NCBI GenBank assembly: GCA_964586025.1
Contig: CAZPGF010000055.1
Location: 1-17,186, forward strand
DNA from: JACKGW01 sp964586025
GTDB lineage: Bacteria; Planctomycetota; PLA2; JAEUHO01
DNA length: 17,186 bases
Direction: 5' to 3'
The translations under genes and the position numbers were made by a program. Below are positions 1-6,808 of the stretch, piece by piece. Every line of letters begins with the position of its first letter. Position 1 is the first letter of the stretch. Below the pieces are notes generated by a model. It did not search any database, had not been told where the DNA came from, and saw only the letters and a program-made list of their open reading frames with translations.

Positions 1-245
1 CCGGCCTGCTGTTTCGTGCGGGCGACGTAGGCGACCTCGCGACGCAGATCCTGCAATCGCGCCTTCACGAGATCACGCGCATCGGCGCGGCGTCGCGCGA
101 GTTCCGCGTCGCGCGCCTGAGCGAACGCATGCAACCCAGCGGTCGAAACACCGACGACGAGCATGAAGACCGTCAGAACGACGATCGCCGCCGTTTTCGA
201 CCAGCGGCCGGGACCGCGCAGTTCGAGGGGGCCCCGCTGCGTCAT
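1..245 (-). CDS. N-terminus of a membrane-anchored coiled-coil protein (partial, runs off window)
   Basis: Only the first 81 codons are present; the gene continues beyond position 1. The start is the ATG at 245-243. Residues 1-17 are polar and basic, residues 18-40 form one hydrophobic segment (AAIVVLTVFMLVVGVSTAGL), and the rest is a charged, Ala/Arg/Glu/Asp-rich helix (for example ARDAELARRRADARDLVKAR) typical of a coiled coil. This is the topology of a single-pass protein with a long helix outside the cytoplasm, as in many sensor proteins, but no family can be named from 81 residues. It lies 67 bp downstream of the biotin ligase on the same strand. There is no clear Shine-Dalgarno sequence; a TACCGT hexamer ends 7 bases before the ATG, so it may have its own leaderless promoter. 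The frame is credible because of the clean membrane segment; the function is unknown. Confidence 0.6.
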   Translation of the reverse strand, partial: MTQRGPLELRGPGRWSKTAAIVVLTVFMLVVGVSTAGLHAFAQARDAELARRRADARDLVKARLQDLRREVAYVARTKQQA

Positions 246-252
246 CGGGGGG

Positions 253-258
253 ACGGTA
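253..258 (-). promoter_or_regulatory. Possible -10 box (TACCGT) for a leaderless transcript
   Basis: On the minus strand TACCGT is followed by 7 bases and then the ATG of the partial coiled-coil gene, which lacks a Shine-Dalgarno sequence. TANNNT this close to a start codon is the arrangement known for leaderless genes in several GC-rich phyla. No -35 box is evident. The same hexamer precedes the rdgC-like gene at 6579-6584. Confidence 0.3.
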
Positions 259-312
259 GCACGCGCGCATCCGCGCGGCGCCGCGACTCGTGGTCCGGGT
301 GCACCGAAGGGT

Positions 313-1086
313 TCACGACGACGCCACATCGACGACGTGCGCGGCCTGGAGCCAGACCGGTCCACGGGCGTCGCGCATCAGGAGGCCGCGCGAGAACGAC
401 ACGTCCTCGAGGACTCCGCGCTCGATGCGACCGGCACGCCGGAAGACGACCTCCCGCCCCAGCAGTGCCTGGCGCCGTCGCCAGGCCGCCTCGAGCAGGG
501 CGTGGCGGGCGGGATCGCGCGCCTCGGCGAGCCGCCGGTCGATGCGAGGCAGGAGGGCGAGCAGCACTTCCGTCCTCCCCGGCACGCGGCCGATGCCGTC
601 GGCGACGCTGACCGTGCGCGCGGCGACATCGGCGGGCAGGTCCGCCGGGACGCGATCGAGATTCATGCCGATGCCGATCAGCGCGTGCGCGCCGCCGTCC
701 GGGCGTTCGAGCAGGATTCCCGCGACCTTGCGCTCGCCGAACCGCAGGTCGTTCGGCCACTTGATCCGGACGTCGCTCGCACCGAGGTCCTCGAGGGCCT
801 CGGCCGCGGCGACGGCGCTGGCGGCGACGATCGGTGCCGGGTCCAGGCCGGGAGGCACGGCGACGAGCATCGAGACGTACAGCCCCCCGGGCGGCGAGTG
901 GAAGCGACGCCCCTCGCGCCCGCGCCCGTGCGTCTGCTCGTCGGCGACCACCGCGAGGGGCGGCGTCGCGCCGCCGCGCGCCAGCAGCGCGGCGACATCG
1001 TGCGTCGACGTCGCGACGGGCCGGTGCTCGATGCGCCAGCCCGTCGCGGTCTCGACCGCCGGGATGTCCAGCGGAGCGATCCTCAC
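313..1086 (-). CDS. birA: Biotin--[acetyl-CoA-carboxylase] ligase (BirA catalytic type, no HTH domain)
   Basis: The 257-residue enzyme is predicted to activate biotin with ATP to biotinyl-AMP and attach it to the lysine of the biotin carboxyl carrier protein, in the cytoplasm. The biotin ligase signature is visible: STHD at 27-30, the adenylate-binding GRGREGR at 54-60, KWPND at 109-113, the KVAGIL lysine at 120 and GIGMNL at 138-143, followed by a small beta-rich C-terminal domain from about residue 205. The N-terminal helix-turn-helix of E. coli BirA is absent, so it should be a pure ligase and not a repressor. The GTG start at 1086 is preceded by GGAAGGG with 7 bases spacing. It starts 16 bp after the stop of the three-TM protein, so the two are probably co-transcribed. 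Confidence 0.93.
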   Translation of the reverse strand: MRIAPLDIPAVETATGWRIEHRPVATSTHDVAALLARGGATPPLAVVADEQTHGRGREGRRFHSPPGGLYVSMLVAVPPGLDPAPIVAASAVAAAEALEDLGASDVRIKWPNDLRFGERKVAGILLERPDGGAHALIGIGMNLDRVPADLPADVAARTVSVADGIGRVPGRTEVLLALLPRIDRRLAEARDPARHALLEAAWRRRQALLGREVVFRRAGRIERGVLEDVSFSRGLLMRDARGPVWLQAAHVVDVASS

Positions 1087-1102
1087 CGTGAAGCCCTTCC
1101 AG

Positions 1103-1432
1103 TCAGGACGCGGGCTTGTCGGAGTTCTGGTCCGGCTTGGCGAGGTTCGCCGCCTTCTGCTTCAGCGCGGCGAGGTTGCCAAGCACCTTCGCCTTGACGA
1201 GCACGTAGAACCCGAGACCGAACACGACCGCGCCGATCGCGTTGATCCACTGGGCCAGTTTCCAAAGGCCGGTGATCTCGAACGCAAAGATGAGATAGAA
1301 GAACGCCAGCGCGAACGCGCCGACCATCATCAGGAGATTCGCCTGGCCCTTCTCCTTCTGCCAGATCCAGAGGTTGAAGACCCCGAGTGCAGCCCAGACG
1401 AGAAGACTGACGATCAAGAGGAAGGTGTCCAT
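1103..1432 (-). CDS. Small membrane protein with three transmembrane helices, function unknown
   Basis: This is a 109-residue protein. Hydrophobic segments lie at about residues 4-24, 33-52 and 62-80, followed by a polar Lys/Ala/Asn-rich tail (residues 81-109) that is probably cytoplasmic. No catalytic motif was recognised and no family can be named. The ATG at 1432 is chosen because GGAGGAG lies just upstream on the minus strand (1438-1444). An open frame continues upstream of it, but that stretch is Arg/Pro/Ser-rich with no membrane character and overlaps the divergent cytochrome gene. It is the first gene of a minus-strand unit with birA. A TAGCCT hexamer about 50 bases upstream of the ATG is a weak -10 candidate. 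Confidence 0.8.
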   Translation of the reverse strand: MDTFLLIVSLLVWAALGVFNLWIWQKEKGQANLLMMVGAFALAFFYLIFAFEITGLWKLAQWINAIGAVVFGLGFYVLVKAKVLGNLAALKQKAANLAKPDQNSDKPAS

Positions 1433-1544
1433 GAAAACTCCTCCGAGGGTGGACGGCGCCGCGGAAGCCGGCGACGGCCCGGACAGGCTAGCCGCCCCCG
1501 CCCCGAGTGCCGCGAAGGACGGGATCCCACGAGCTCCGGACGCG

Positions 1545-1550
1545 TAGGAT
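1545..1550 (+). promoter_or_regulatory. Possible -10 box (TAGGAT) for leaderless cytochrome-type gene
   Basis: TAGGAT ends 6 bases before the GTG at 1557, which has no Shine-Dalgarno sequence. An ATG at 1549 opens only a three-codon frame (Met-Ala-Ala-stop) whose stop overlaps the GTG. The spacing suits transcription starting at the GTG itself. Confidence 0.3.
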
Positions 1551-1556
1551 GGCCGC

Positions 1557-3341
1557 GTGAGCCCCGCGTCCTCTCCCCGTCCGCGCCACGTCGCCGCGGC
1601 ACTCCTCGCCGGTGCGCTGGTCGGCGTCGCCCTCGTCGCGGGGGTGGGTCCCGGCGCCCGTGCCGAGGAGGAGCCGTCGCCCGAACCGACCGTGGTCCTC
1701 GATCGAACGTTCTTCGACCGGCGGATCGCGCCGATCCTCGCCGAGAATTGCGCCACCTGTCACGCGAACCCGCGCAAGCGTCTCGGACGACACTTTCTCC
1801 TCCCGGCTCCCGGTCGCCGAGTTCGTGACCGTCATCTCGCGAAGAACCTGGAGACGATTCGCCGTTACATCGTGCCGGGCGATCCCAGCCGGTCGACCTG
1901 GCTGCTGAAGGCGCTCGGACCGCGGCAAGGCGGCGTCGAGCACGGGGGCGGACAGCGCATCGCGATCAACAGCGCCGAGTACGGGGCCATGGTGGACTTC
2001 ATCAACGGTGCCGCGATCGCCCCCGAGCCGTTCACGCCGCCCGCCCCCGTCGAAGGCGCGCCGGACTTCCGGTTCTTCGTCGCGAAGGTCGCGCCGGTGC
2101 TCGCGGAGGATTGCGCGAGTTGCCACGGAGGACGCGGCAAGGGGCGGCACAAGTTGGTCGTCGCCGAGGACGGCGAGGCCCTCGACCTCCGAGACCATGT
2201 CGCGAACTTCGAGACGATCCTGAAGCTCGTCACGCCCGGCAATCCCGACAAGTCCCGCCTCCTGCTGAAGCCGCTCGCGGTCGAGGACGGCGGTCTCGCG
2301 CACAAGGGCGGTGATCGGTTTCGCCGCGGCGACGGCCGGCACGCGATCTTCGAGGCCTTCATCCGCGGCGATCCCGGCCCTCCGCTGCCGAGCGAGCGGC
2401 CGCCGACGCAGCGACGACTCACCGCGGCGGGTCTCGTGCTCGAGGCGGAGGATCTCGAACGGGCCGAGGGCGTGGACGAGGTCGAGGATCCCGACGCCGG
2501 CGGCTTCCTGGCGATCGAGCCGCTCGAGGGCGGCGGACGTGTCGCCGCCGTGATCGAGGTCGCCGACGCGCTGGCATACCGCGTCGTCGCCCGATGGCGG
2601 GGCGGCGGCGACGGGGCGCGGTTGCGCGTCGGTGCCACGGTCGACTCGCCGCTCGTCGCGCTCGCACCGGACGCTCCGACGGACCGTTGGCACGATCGCG
2701 GGGTGCGCCACCTGGTGGACGGGGACCAACCGTTGCGCGACGCACGCGGAACGATCGCCCTCGGCGCGGACGGCATCGAGCTCGACGGGCGTCGGGGAGT
2801 CGCCGGGTTCCTCGTTCCCGACCCGCCGACGCGTCGCGGATGCCGGATCGAGGTCACCGTGCCGGTGGACGAGGACGGCGGCGACGACGCGTTGTTGTTG
2901 TTCGACGCGCTCGACCTCGACGAGGCCCGCTTCGCCGGTCTCGTCGACGGCGGACGTCGGTTCGCGATCGGTCATCTCGAAGGCGGGCGCCCCCATGTCG
3001 CGGCGGCCGTCGTCACGCCGGAACGGGATGACGACGGACCCGAACCTCGGCGCGTGATCCGCGTCGAGCGGTTCGGTGGCGTCGCGGTCGCCTCCCTGGA
3101 CGATCGTCCGCTCCTGCATCTCGACCTCGGCGACGACGCGCCGGTCGGCACCTACGGCGTCCGGACGCGAGGGCGGCTCGACGTGCACCGGGTCGCCGCG
3201 GTCGCCGACTTCGACGTCACCGCGGCGGAGTTCGGCGAGGCGCCGGTGGTCCGCCTCGAACCCGGCCCGCAGGCGATCGAGATCGTGCTGCCGGAGAACG
3301 CGGGTCGTCTCGACGCCATCCGATTCGAACCGATCCGCTGA
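1557..3341 (+). CDS. Secreted planctomycete-type cytochrome c protein with two CxxCH motifs and beta-rich C-terminal domains
   Basis: The 594-residue protein has a signal peptide (hydrophobic residues 12-30, likely cleaved near GARA-EE at 36). Two repeated domains follow, each a FF..+.APIL/VLAE-CxxCH pattern: C65-C68-H69 (CATCH) and C186-C189-H190 (CASCH). Both end in a conserved ETI...PG(D/N)P..S..LLK stretch (99-120 and 219-240). This resembles the planctomycete PSCyt1-type cytochrome domain, so two covalent haems are inferred. Residues about 290-365 look like a carbohydrate-binding-module-like sandwich (LVLEAEDLE), and 405-552 look like a LamG or DUF1080-like jelly roll ending in YGVRTRGR. 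Role: probably a periplasmic or surface electron-transfer or polysaccharide-associated protein; substrate unknown. The GTG start at 1557 is the only start that keeps the signal peptide, and no Shine-Dalgarno sequence is seen. Confidence 0.82.
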   Translation: MSPASSPRPRHVAAALLAGALVGVALVAGVGPGARAEEEPSPEPTVVLDRTFFDRRIAPILAENCATCHANPRKRLGRHFLLPAPGRRVRDRHLAKNLETIRRYIVPGDPSRSTWLLKALGPRQGGVEHGGGQRIAINSAEYGAMVDFINGAAIAPEPFTPPAPVEGAPDFRFFVAKVAPVLAEDCASCHGGRGKGRHKLVVAEDGEALDLRDHVANFETILKLVTPGNPDKSRLLLKPLAVEDGGLAHKGGDRFRRGDGRHAIFEAFIRGDPGPPLPSERPPTQRRLTAAGLVLEAEDLERAEGVDEVEDPDAGGFLAIEPLEGGGRVAAVIEVADALAYRVVARWRGGGDGARLRVGATVDSPLVALAPDAPTDRWHDRGVRHLVDGDQPLRDARGTIALGADGIELDGRRGVAGFLVPDPPTRRGCRIEVTVPVDEDGGDDALLLFDALDLDEARFAGLVDGGRRFAIGHLEGGRPHVAAAVVTPERDDDGPEPRRVIRVERFGGVAVASLDDRPLLHLDLGDDAPVGTYGVRTRGRLDVHRVAAVADFDVTAAEFGEAPVVRLEPGPQAIEIVLPENAGRLDAIRFEPIR

Positions 3342-3399
3342 CCTCGCGACACGCCGCCCCCTGCGAGGGGTATCAACGCGGACCTATCGGGAGCCCACC

Positions 3400-4368
3400 A
3401 TGACCACGACTCCGAAGTTTGCCTGCGCGTTCCTCCTGGTCGCCTCGATCGCCGCGCCCGCTTGGGCCGACGAAGGCGACGAGGCCCCGCTGCCTCGCAC
3501 CACCCTGTTCTTCGATACCTTCGACTCGAACTACGACGGCGTCGTCACCCAGGAGGAGTTCCGCGGGGGCGCCGATGTGTTCGGCCTGCTCGACAAGGAC
3601 TCCGACGGCCGCATCACGACCGACGAGTTGGGCCTCCCGACGACGTGGAAGCCCGATCCGTCGCGCGCCCGCCGCGAACCCGCACGCGGTCGCGGCGGCG
3701 CGGCACCGGGCCGCCCTCGGGGCGGATTCCTCGAGCGGATCCGCGAGATGGACGCCAACGGCGACGGCCGCGTCGAGTCGAGCGAGTGGACCGGACGTCC
3801 GGACGCGTTCCGGCGTCTCGATGCGAACGGCGATGGATCCCTCGACGCGAGCGACCTTCGCGGCGCGCCGCGGCCCGATGGAACGCCTCGGCCGGACGGC
3901 CCGCCCCAGCCGGACGGCCCGCCGCGGCCGGACGGCATGCCGCGGCAGGACGATCCGCCGCCGCCGGACGCCGCGCGAATCTTCGAGCGGCTCGACGCGA
4001 ATCGCGACGGGGTGCTGGGTGCGGACGAGATCGCCGATCATCCGTTCGCGAAGCGACTCGATCGCGACGGAGACGGACAGGTCACGCGGGACGAGGCGCA
4101 GGAGGCCATGAAGAACGCTCCGCGCGGTCCGGGTCGCGGCCCCGATCGTGGTCCCGGCCAGGGCCGGGGGTTCGACCCCGGCAACCTTCGGCGCTTCGAC
4201 GCGAACGGCGACGGCAAGGTGGATGCCGATGAGTTTCCCGGCAGCGCCGAGCGCTTCCGTCAGCTCGATCGGAACGGCGACGGCGTCCTCGACCAGACCG
4301 ACCGCCCGGCGCCGGACGCCACGCCGAAGCCGCCTGCGGAGCGGCCCGCACCGCCCGACGCGAAGTGA
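3400..4368 (+). CDS. Secreted EF-hand calcium-binding protein with eight loops
   Basis: The 322-residue protein has a clear signal peptide (residues 1-23, cleavage after APAWA). Eight canonical 12-residue EF-hand loops start at D42, D65, D118, D141, D199, D221, D267 and D290, arranged as four pairs; examples are DANGDGRVESSE and DRDGDGQVTRDE. Position 12 is Glu in six loops and Asp in loops 4 and 8, which usually changes Ca/Mg selectivity. The pairs are joined by low-complexity linkers: Arg/Gly-rich (89-109), a PRPDGxP tandem (157-190) and Gly/Pro/Arg-rich (241-260). No enzyme domain is present, so it is probably an extracytoplasmic calcium buffer or scaffold. The ATG at 3400 begins the signal peptide; GGGAG lies 6 bases upstream. 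It follows the cytochrome gene by 58 bp and may share its transcript. A small CCCCT-GCG-AGGGG hairpin lies between them at 3358-3370. Confidence 0.9.
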   Translation: MTTTPKFACAFLLVASIAAPAWADEGDEAPLPRTTLFFDTFDSNYDGVVTQEEFRGGADVFGLLDKDSDGRITTDELGLPTTWKPDPSRARREPARGRGGAAPGRPRGGFLERIREMDANGDGRVESSEWTGRPDAFRRLDANGDGSLDASDLRGAPRPDGTPRPDGPPQPDGPPRPDGMPRQDDPPPPDAARIFERLDANRDGVLGADEIADHPFAKRLDRDGDGQVTRDEAQEAMKNAPRGPGRGPDRGPGQGRGFDPGNLRRFDANGDGKVDADEFPGSAERFRQLDRNGDGVLDQTDRPAPDATPKPPAERPAPPDAK

Positions 4369-4570
4369 ACGCGCCGGACGCGCGCTCGCTCGGGAGTCCA
4401 TTCCAACAGACGCCGTCGCGAGCCCGGTGAGACCGAAGCGAGAGTCGATGGACGGCGCGGAGTCGTCCCGGACGCGTGGTCCTTTCACGTCGAGGAGCCG
4501 ATTCGGAGGCCGCGACGGGTCGTAGCGAGCGTATCGCCGGGCGCCGCAGGCGGCCTGTCGGACGAGGCTC

Positions 4571-5455
4571 TCAGCGCGCGCGGCCGAGCAGTTCACGACG
4601 CGCGTTCTTCAGGGTCTCGCGTGTCAGGCGTCGCAACAAGAGGTCCAAGGGGCTCGGGACGAGCAGGTCGGTGCCCGTGACGAGCACCTCGGTCACGCGC
4701 GCGCCGGTCGGATGCGGTTCGACGAGGGCGAGGCCTCGCCAGTAGGTCACGTGTCGCACCCTTCCCGCGGGCCGCGGATCGTATCGGATGAACACCGATC
4801 CGTCGGGCGCATCCCAGCGCTCGACGGTCACCTGGAACTCGAGATCGGTGCGCAGCGGACCCGCGCCGACGTCCGCCTTCTCGACGTGGAACGAACGCAT
4901 CGTCCGGCGCGGTCCGAGCGCAATCGCGGGCCCCAGCGGCTCGACGCGACGCGCGCCGAGCGCCTCGCGCTGCGCGTCGGGATCGACGAGGAGATCCGCG
5001 AGGCGCGCCGGGGAGATCGACGCGCGGGCGACCACACCGATCGCGAGCGTGTGCCGCAGGGCGCCGCCGAATCCGGTGCCGCGGTACTTCGCAAGGATCG
5101 CGTCCGCGAGTTCGGGCGCGTCGTAGAACGCCGGCTCGCGCGATGTCGGCATGCGACGCAGGGCGGCGACGACCTCGGCGATGCCGTCGAGTGCGGCCTG
5201 TACGCTCCGCGCGGTCGCCGCCGGCTCGGGCGCGTGCACCTCCGGCCACACGGCGTCCGACGGCCACGGCGTGGGCGCGACGTCCGCGGGCCCATGGGAT
5301 CCGGGCGACTGCGCGCACGCGACGAGCGCACACGCCGCCGCGAAGGCCGTCAGGCTCGTTCGTCCTGGGATGGCGCGCGACTCCAGGCGCGCAGGCGTTC
5401 GGCCTCCGCGTCCCAAGCGGGCGACAGACGCACGTCGAGGAACGTCGCGAGGCAC
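4571..5455 (-). CDS. Putative lipoprotein with a possible SRPBCC/START-like domain, start uncertain
   Basis: Up to 294 residues if the GTG at 5455 is used. A lipobox LVAC (Cys at residue 47 of this model) follows the hydrophobic run SLTAFAAACA, so it is predicted to be lipid-anchored in a cell membrane. After a Pro-rich linker, residues about 80-294 are a mixed alpha/beta region. Its end, with strands such as VFIRYDPR, VTYWRGLALVEPH and ARVTEVLVTGTD followed by a C-terminal helix, recalls START/polyketide-cyclase-like folds; this is a weak structural guess. No catalytic motif is seen. Start choice is open: GTG 5455 and TTG 5416 give overlong signal peptides and overlap the previous gene by 106 or 67 bases. 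An ATC at 5371 with GGAG nine bases upstream would give a normal 19-residue signal. It is the last gene of the rdgC-like operon. Confidence 0.62.
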   Translation of the reverse strand: MPRDVPRRASVARLGRGGRTPARLESRAIPGRTSLTAFAAACALVACAQSPGSHGPADVAPTPWPSDAVWPEVHAPEPAATARSVQAALDGIAEVVAALRRMPTSREPAFYDAPELADAILAKYRGTGFGGALRHTLAIGVVARASISPARLADLLVDPDAQREALGARRVEPLGPAIALGPRRTMRSFHVEKADVGAGPLRTDLEFQVTVERWDAPDGSVFIRYDPRPAGRVRHVTYWRGLALVEPHPTGARVTEVLVTGTDLLVPSPLDLLLRRLTRETLKNARRELLGRAR

Positions 5456-5889
5456 AGGTCGAGATCGTCCATCACCTGCCCGAGCAGGTCCAGCAGCGCC
5501 TTCTCCCGGTCGGCGACGTTGTCGCCCTCGGGTGCGGGCAGGCGCAACGAGGCGATGTCGAGATCCTCCGCCTTCAGCGTGAAGCGCACGTCCTCCTCGT
5601 CGCGGGCGATCAGGATGCGCGCCGCGGCGAGCGTCTTGCCGCTGCGCAGCGCCGCGCGCGCTTCACTGCTGGCCGACGGCATGCCGGCCCGCAGCACGGT
5701 GCGACGCGCCGCGGCGCGCTCGCCTCGGAACTCGAGGTGGTCGTCCACGTGAACGTGGAACTCGCGTCCGTCGTGATGACGGAACGCGGGCTCCGCCTCG
5801 CTCCGCCACCAGAGCCACGTCAAGAACTCGGGCCCGAGGAAATCGACGCCGCCGCGCGGATCGGCGGGAACGGGAACGCGAGCGATCAC
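5350..5889 (-). CDS. Conserved partner protein encoded with RdgC-like protein
   Basis: The 179-residue soluble protein begins with a distinctive FLGPEFLTWLWWRSE motif (residues 17-31). Then come short beta strands (EFHVHVDDHLEFRG, RTVLRAGMPS), a middle region ARAALRSGKTLAAARILIARDEEDVRFTLKAEDL-like in character, and a C-terminal helix ending with SPAWDAEAERLRAW. From memory, similar proteins occur next to RdgC-like genes in other GC-rich bacteria such as myxobacteria; this could not be verified here. The start is the GTG at 5889, whose bases overlap the TGA of the rdgC-like gene (GTGA, 5886-5889), with GGAGG seven bases upstream inside the rdgC-like gene. This points to translational coupling and probably fixed stoichiometry. 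The molecular function is unknown; a role with RdgC in DNA binding or recombination is inference from the operon. Confidence 0.8.
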   Translation of the reverse strand: MIARVPVPADPRGGVDFLGPEFLTWLWWRSEAEPAFRHHDGREFHVHVDDHLEFRGERAAARRTVLRAGMPSASSEARAALRSGKTLAAARILIARDEEDVRFTLKAEDLDIASLRLPAPEGDNVADREKALLDLLGQVMDDLDLCLATFLDVRLSPAWDAEAERLRAWSRAPSQDERA

Positions 5890-6569
5890 GACATCACCTC
5901 CTCGCCGACCGATCGGGCACGCTCCGATGCGGCGGTCTCGGGCGAACCGATCGACACCCCCAGTTCGGTCCGGCGCACGTCGTCGAGCACCCGCATCGCA
6001 TCGGTGCCGGCGACGATCTCTTGCGCGCGCCGCCACGGCGTCAGGGCCTCGAGTGAGACCTCGAACGTGTCGCCGAACAGGAGTTGCGCCAGCTCGAGGG
6101 TCTTCCGCGACAGCGACTGGACGTAGAGGACGCCGCGCCGGGTGTCGAGCAGGAGGCCGTGCGCCTGGACGTTGGCCGGCGTCTCGGCGAGCAGGCGCGC
6201 GGCAATCTCGGTCCGCAGCGCCCGACGCTCCTCGCGCGAAATGCGGCCCGGCTTGTTCGCGTCGCCGCGCGCCTTCGCGCGGGCCCCGAGTTCGAGGTCG
6301 AGGTGGGCCTTCAGGAGTCGCGGCGGAACCCGGCGCTGGTCGATCCGCAGGGCGAACGCCACCATGTCGCCGTGCAGCAACGTGTCGGCGTCGAAGCGGG
6401 TCATGAGCAGGTTGTCCGCGGTCACCCAGCCGTGCGTCCGCTCCTCGTTCGGGCCGAGGGGGCGGAAACGCCGTGCGTGGAGCCGCTCGGCGAAGTCCGG
6501 TCCCAGCGGGGAGGGCAGGGAACCGACGACGCGAAAGCGACGAAGGGATTGCGATCGGAGGCGCAGCAT
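5886..6569 (-). CDS. rdgC: RdgC-like recombination-associated protein
   Basis: The 227-residue protein resembles the RdgC family, whose E. coli member is a toroidal DNA-binding protein of about 300 residues that modulates RecA-dependent recombination. Features visible: the N-terminal SLRRFRVVGSLP and RFRPL..NEERTHGWV (34-49); the VPPRLLKAHLDLEL helix (81-94); the basic GRISREERRALRTEIAARLL helix (108-127), matching the conserved RISRKE...LKDE region; and LLDTRRGVLYVQSLSRKTLELAQLLFG (139-166), matching the conserved DTxxGxxxVxSxSxKKAE segment. It is shorter than the proteobacterial family, so the C-terminal part is reduced or supplied by the next gene. The ATG at 6569 gives the family-like N-terminus. 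There is no Shine-Dalgarno sequence, but TACCGT lies nine bases upstream. It is first in an operon with the partner protein and the lipoprotein. Confidence 0.8.
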   Translation of the reverse strand: MLRLRSQSLRRFRVVGSLPSPLGPDFAERLHARRFRPLGPNEERTHGWVTADNLLMTRFDADTLLHGDMVAFALRIDQRRVPPRLLKAHLDLELGARAKARGDANKPGRISREERRALRTEIAARLLAETPANVQAHGLLLDTRRGVLYVQSLSRKTLELAQLLFGDTFEVSLEALTPWRRAQEIVAGTDAMRVLDDVRRTELGVSIGSPETAASERARSVGEEVMS

Positions 6570-6578
6570 GGGTTGCGA

Positions 6579-6584
6579 ACGGTA
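6579..6584 (-). promoter_or_regulatory. Possible -10 box (TACCGT) for the rdgC-like operon
   Basis: TACCGT on the minus strand is followed by nine bases and the ATG of the rdgC-like gene, which has no Shine-Dalgarno sequence. The same hexamer sits 7 bases before the partial gene at 245. No -35 box was found, so this is a weak call supported mainly by recurrence. Confidence 0.3.
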
Positions 6585-6590
6585 CGCACC

Positions 6591-6636
6591 CGGGGGGACA
6601 TCCCCCGTCGCCGTTACACGCCGCGCCGTGCGGCGT
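6591..6636. other. Two GC-rich hairpins between rdgC-like promoter and repeat copy A
   Basis: The first is CGGGGG/CCCCCG (6591-6596 with 6602-6607, loop of 5). The second is ACGCCGC/GCGGCGT (6618-6624 with 6630-6636, loop of 5), ending exactly one base before repeat copy A. Neither is followed by a T-run on either strand, so neither is a standard terminator. Confidence 0.5.
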
Positions 6637-6802
6637 CGTATCCGTTCAGGGGGTCTCTGACCTTGCGGATGTGCGGCTTCGCAGATCGGGGGCGCTCAGG
6701 CCGCCGTGTCGGGCTCGAGTGGTCCACCCCACGTCGCCCTCCACGGCGCCCCCGCTCCCCGCCTGCGAACCCGGCGGGGAACGCGAAGGGGAGGCATGTC
6801 AT
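6637..6802 (+). repeat. Dispersed structured repeat, copy A
   Basis: This stretch is nearly identical to 16991-17165 (same strand, about 10.35 kb away). The two copies differ at only two positions over the first 84 bases, and about 72 consecutive bases (6657-6728) are identical. Past about 6748 there are small indels, and similarity fades towards 6800. Predicted structure: a small GGTC-TCT-GACC hairpin; TGCG-GCTT-CGCA; a 47-nt imperfect hairpin with outer stem CGCCGTG/CACGGCG (6702-6708 with 6742-6748) and inner GGGC/GCCC; and CCCCGCC/GGCGGGG (6757-6763 with 6773-6779). No convincing protein is conserved in any frame. It lies between the 3' end of the InaA-like kinase gene and the start of the rdgC-like gene, antisense to both. 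It may be a REP-like or miniature mobile element, or a structured RNA; the family is not recognised. Confidence 0.88.
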
Positions 6803-6808
6803 CGGCGT

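Noticed and set aside
1488..3188. Long minus-strand frame opposite the cytochrome gene
   Set aside because: The plus strand carries the signal peptide, two CxxCH motifs and ordered domains; the minus frame shows none.
3856..3970. PRPDGxP-coding tandem as a CRISPR or independent DNA repeat
   Set aside because: It is an in-frame low-complexity protein linker inside the EF-hand gene, with short units and no spacers.
4369..4570. Terminator or small gene in the convergent spacer between the EF-hand and lipoprotein genes
   Set aside because: Only a 4-bp GCCG-CAGG-CGGC hairpin (4543-4554) without a T-run was found, and no start with a ribosome-binding site.
6757..6779. GGTTCGCA in the reverse strand of the repeat as a tRNA T-loop
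   Set aside because: The flanking stem gives a 7-bp stem with a 9-base loop and no acceptor, D or anticodon arms follow, so it is not a tRNA.
6637..6802. Repeat copies A and B as short protein-coding genes (both strands stay open in some frames)
   Set aside because: Frames are not consistently kept between copies because of indels in the 3' part, there is no ribosome-binding site, and the composition is not protein-like. Conserved hairpins explain the sequence better.
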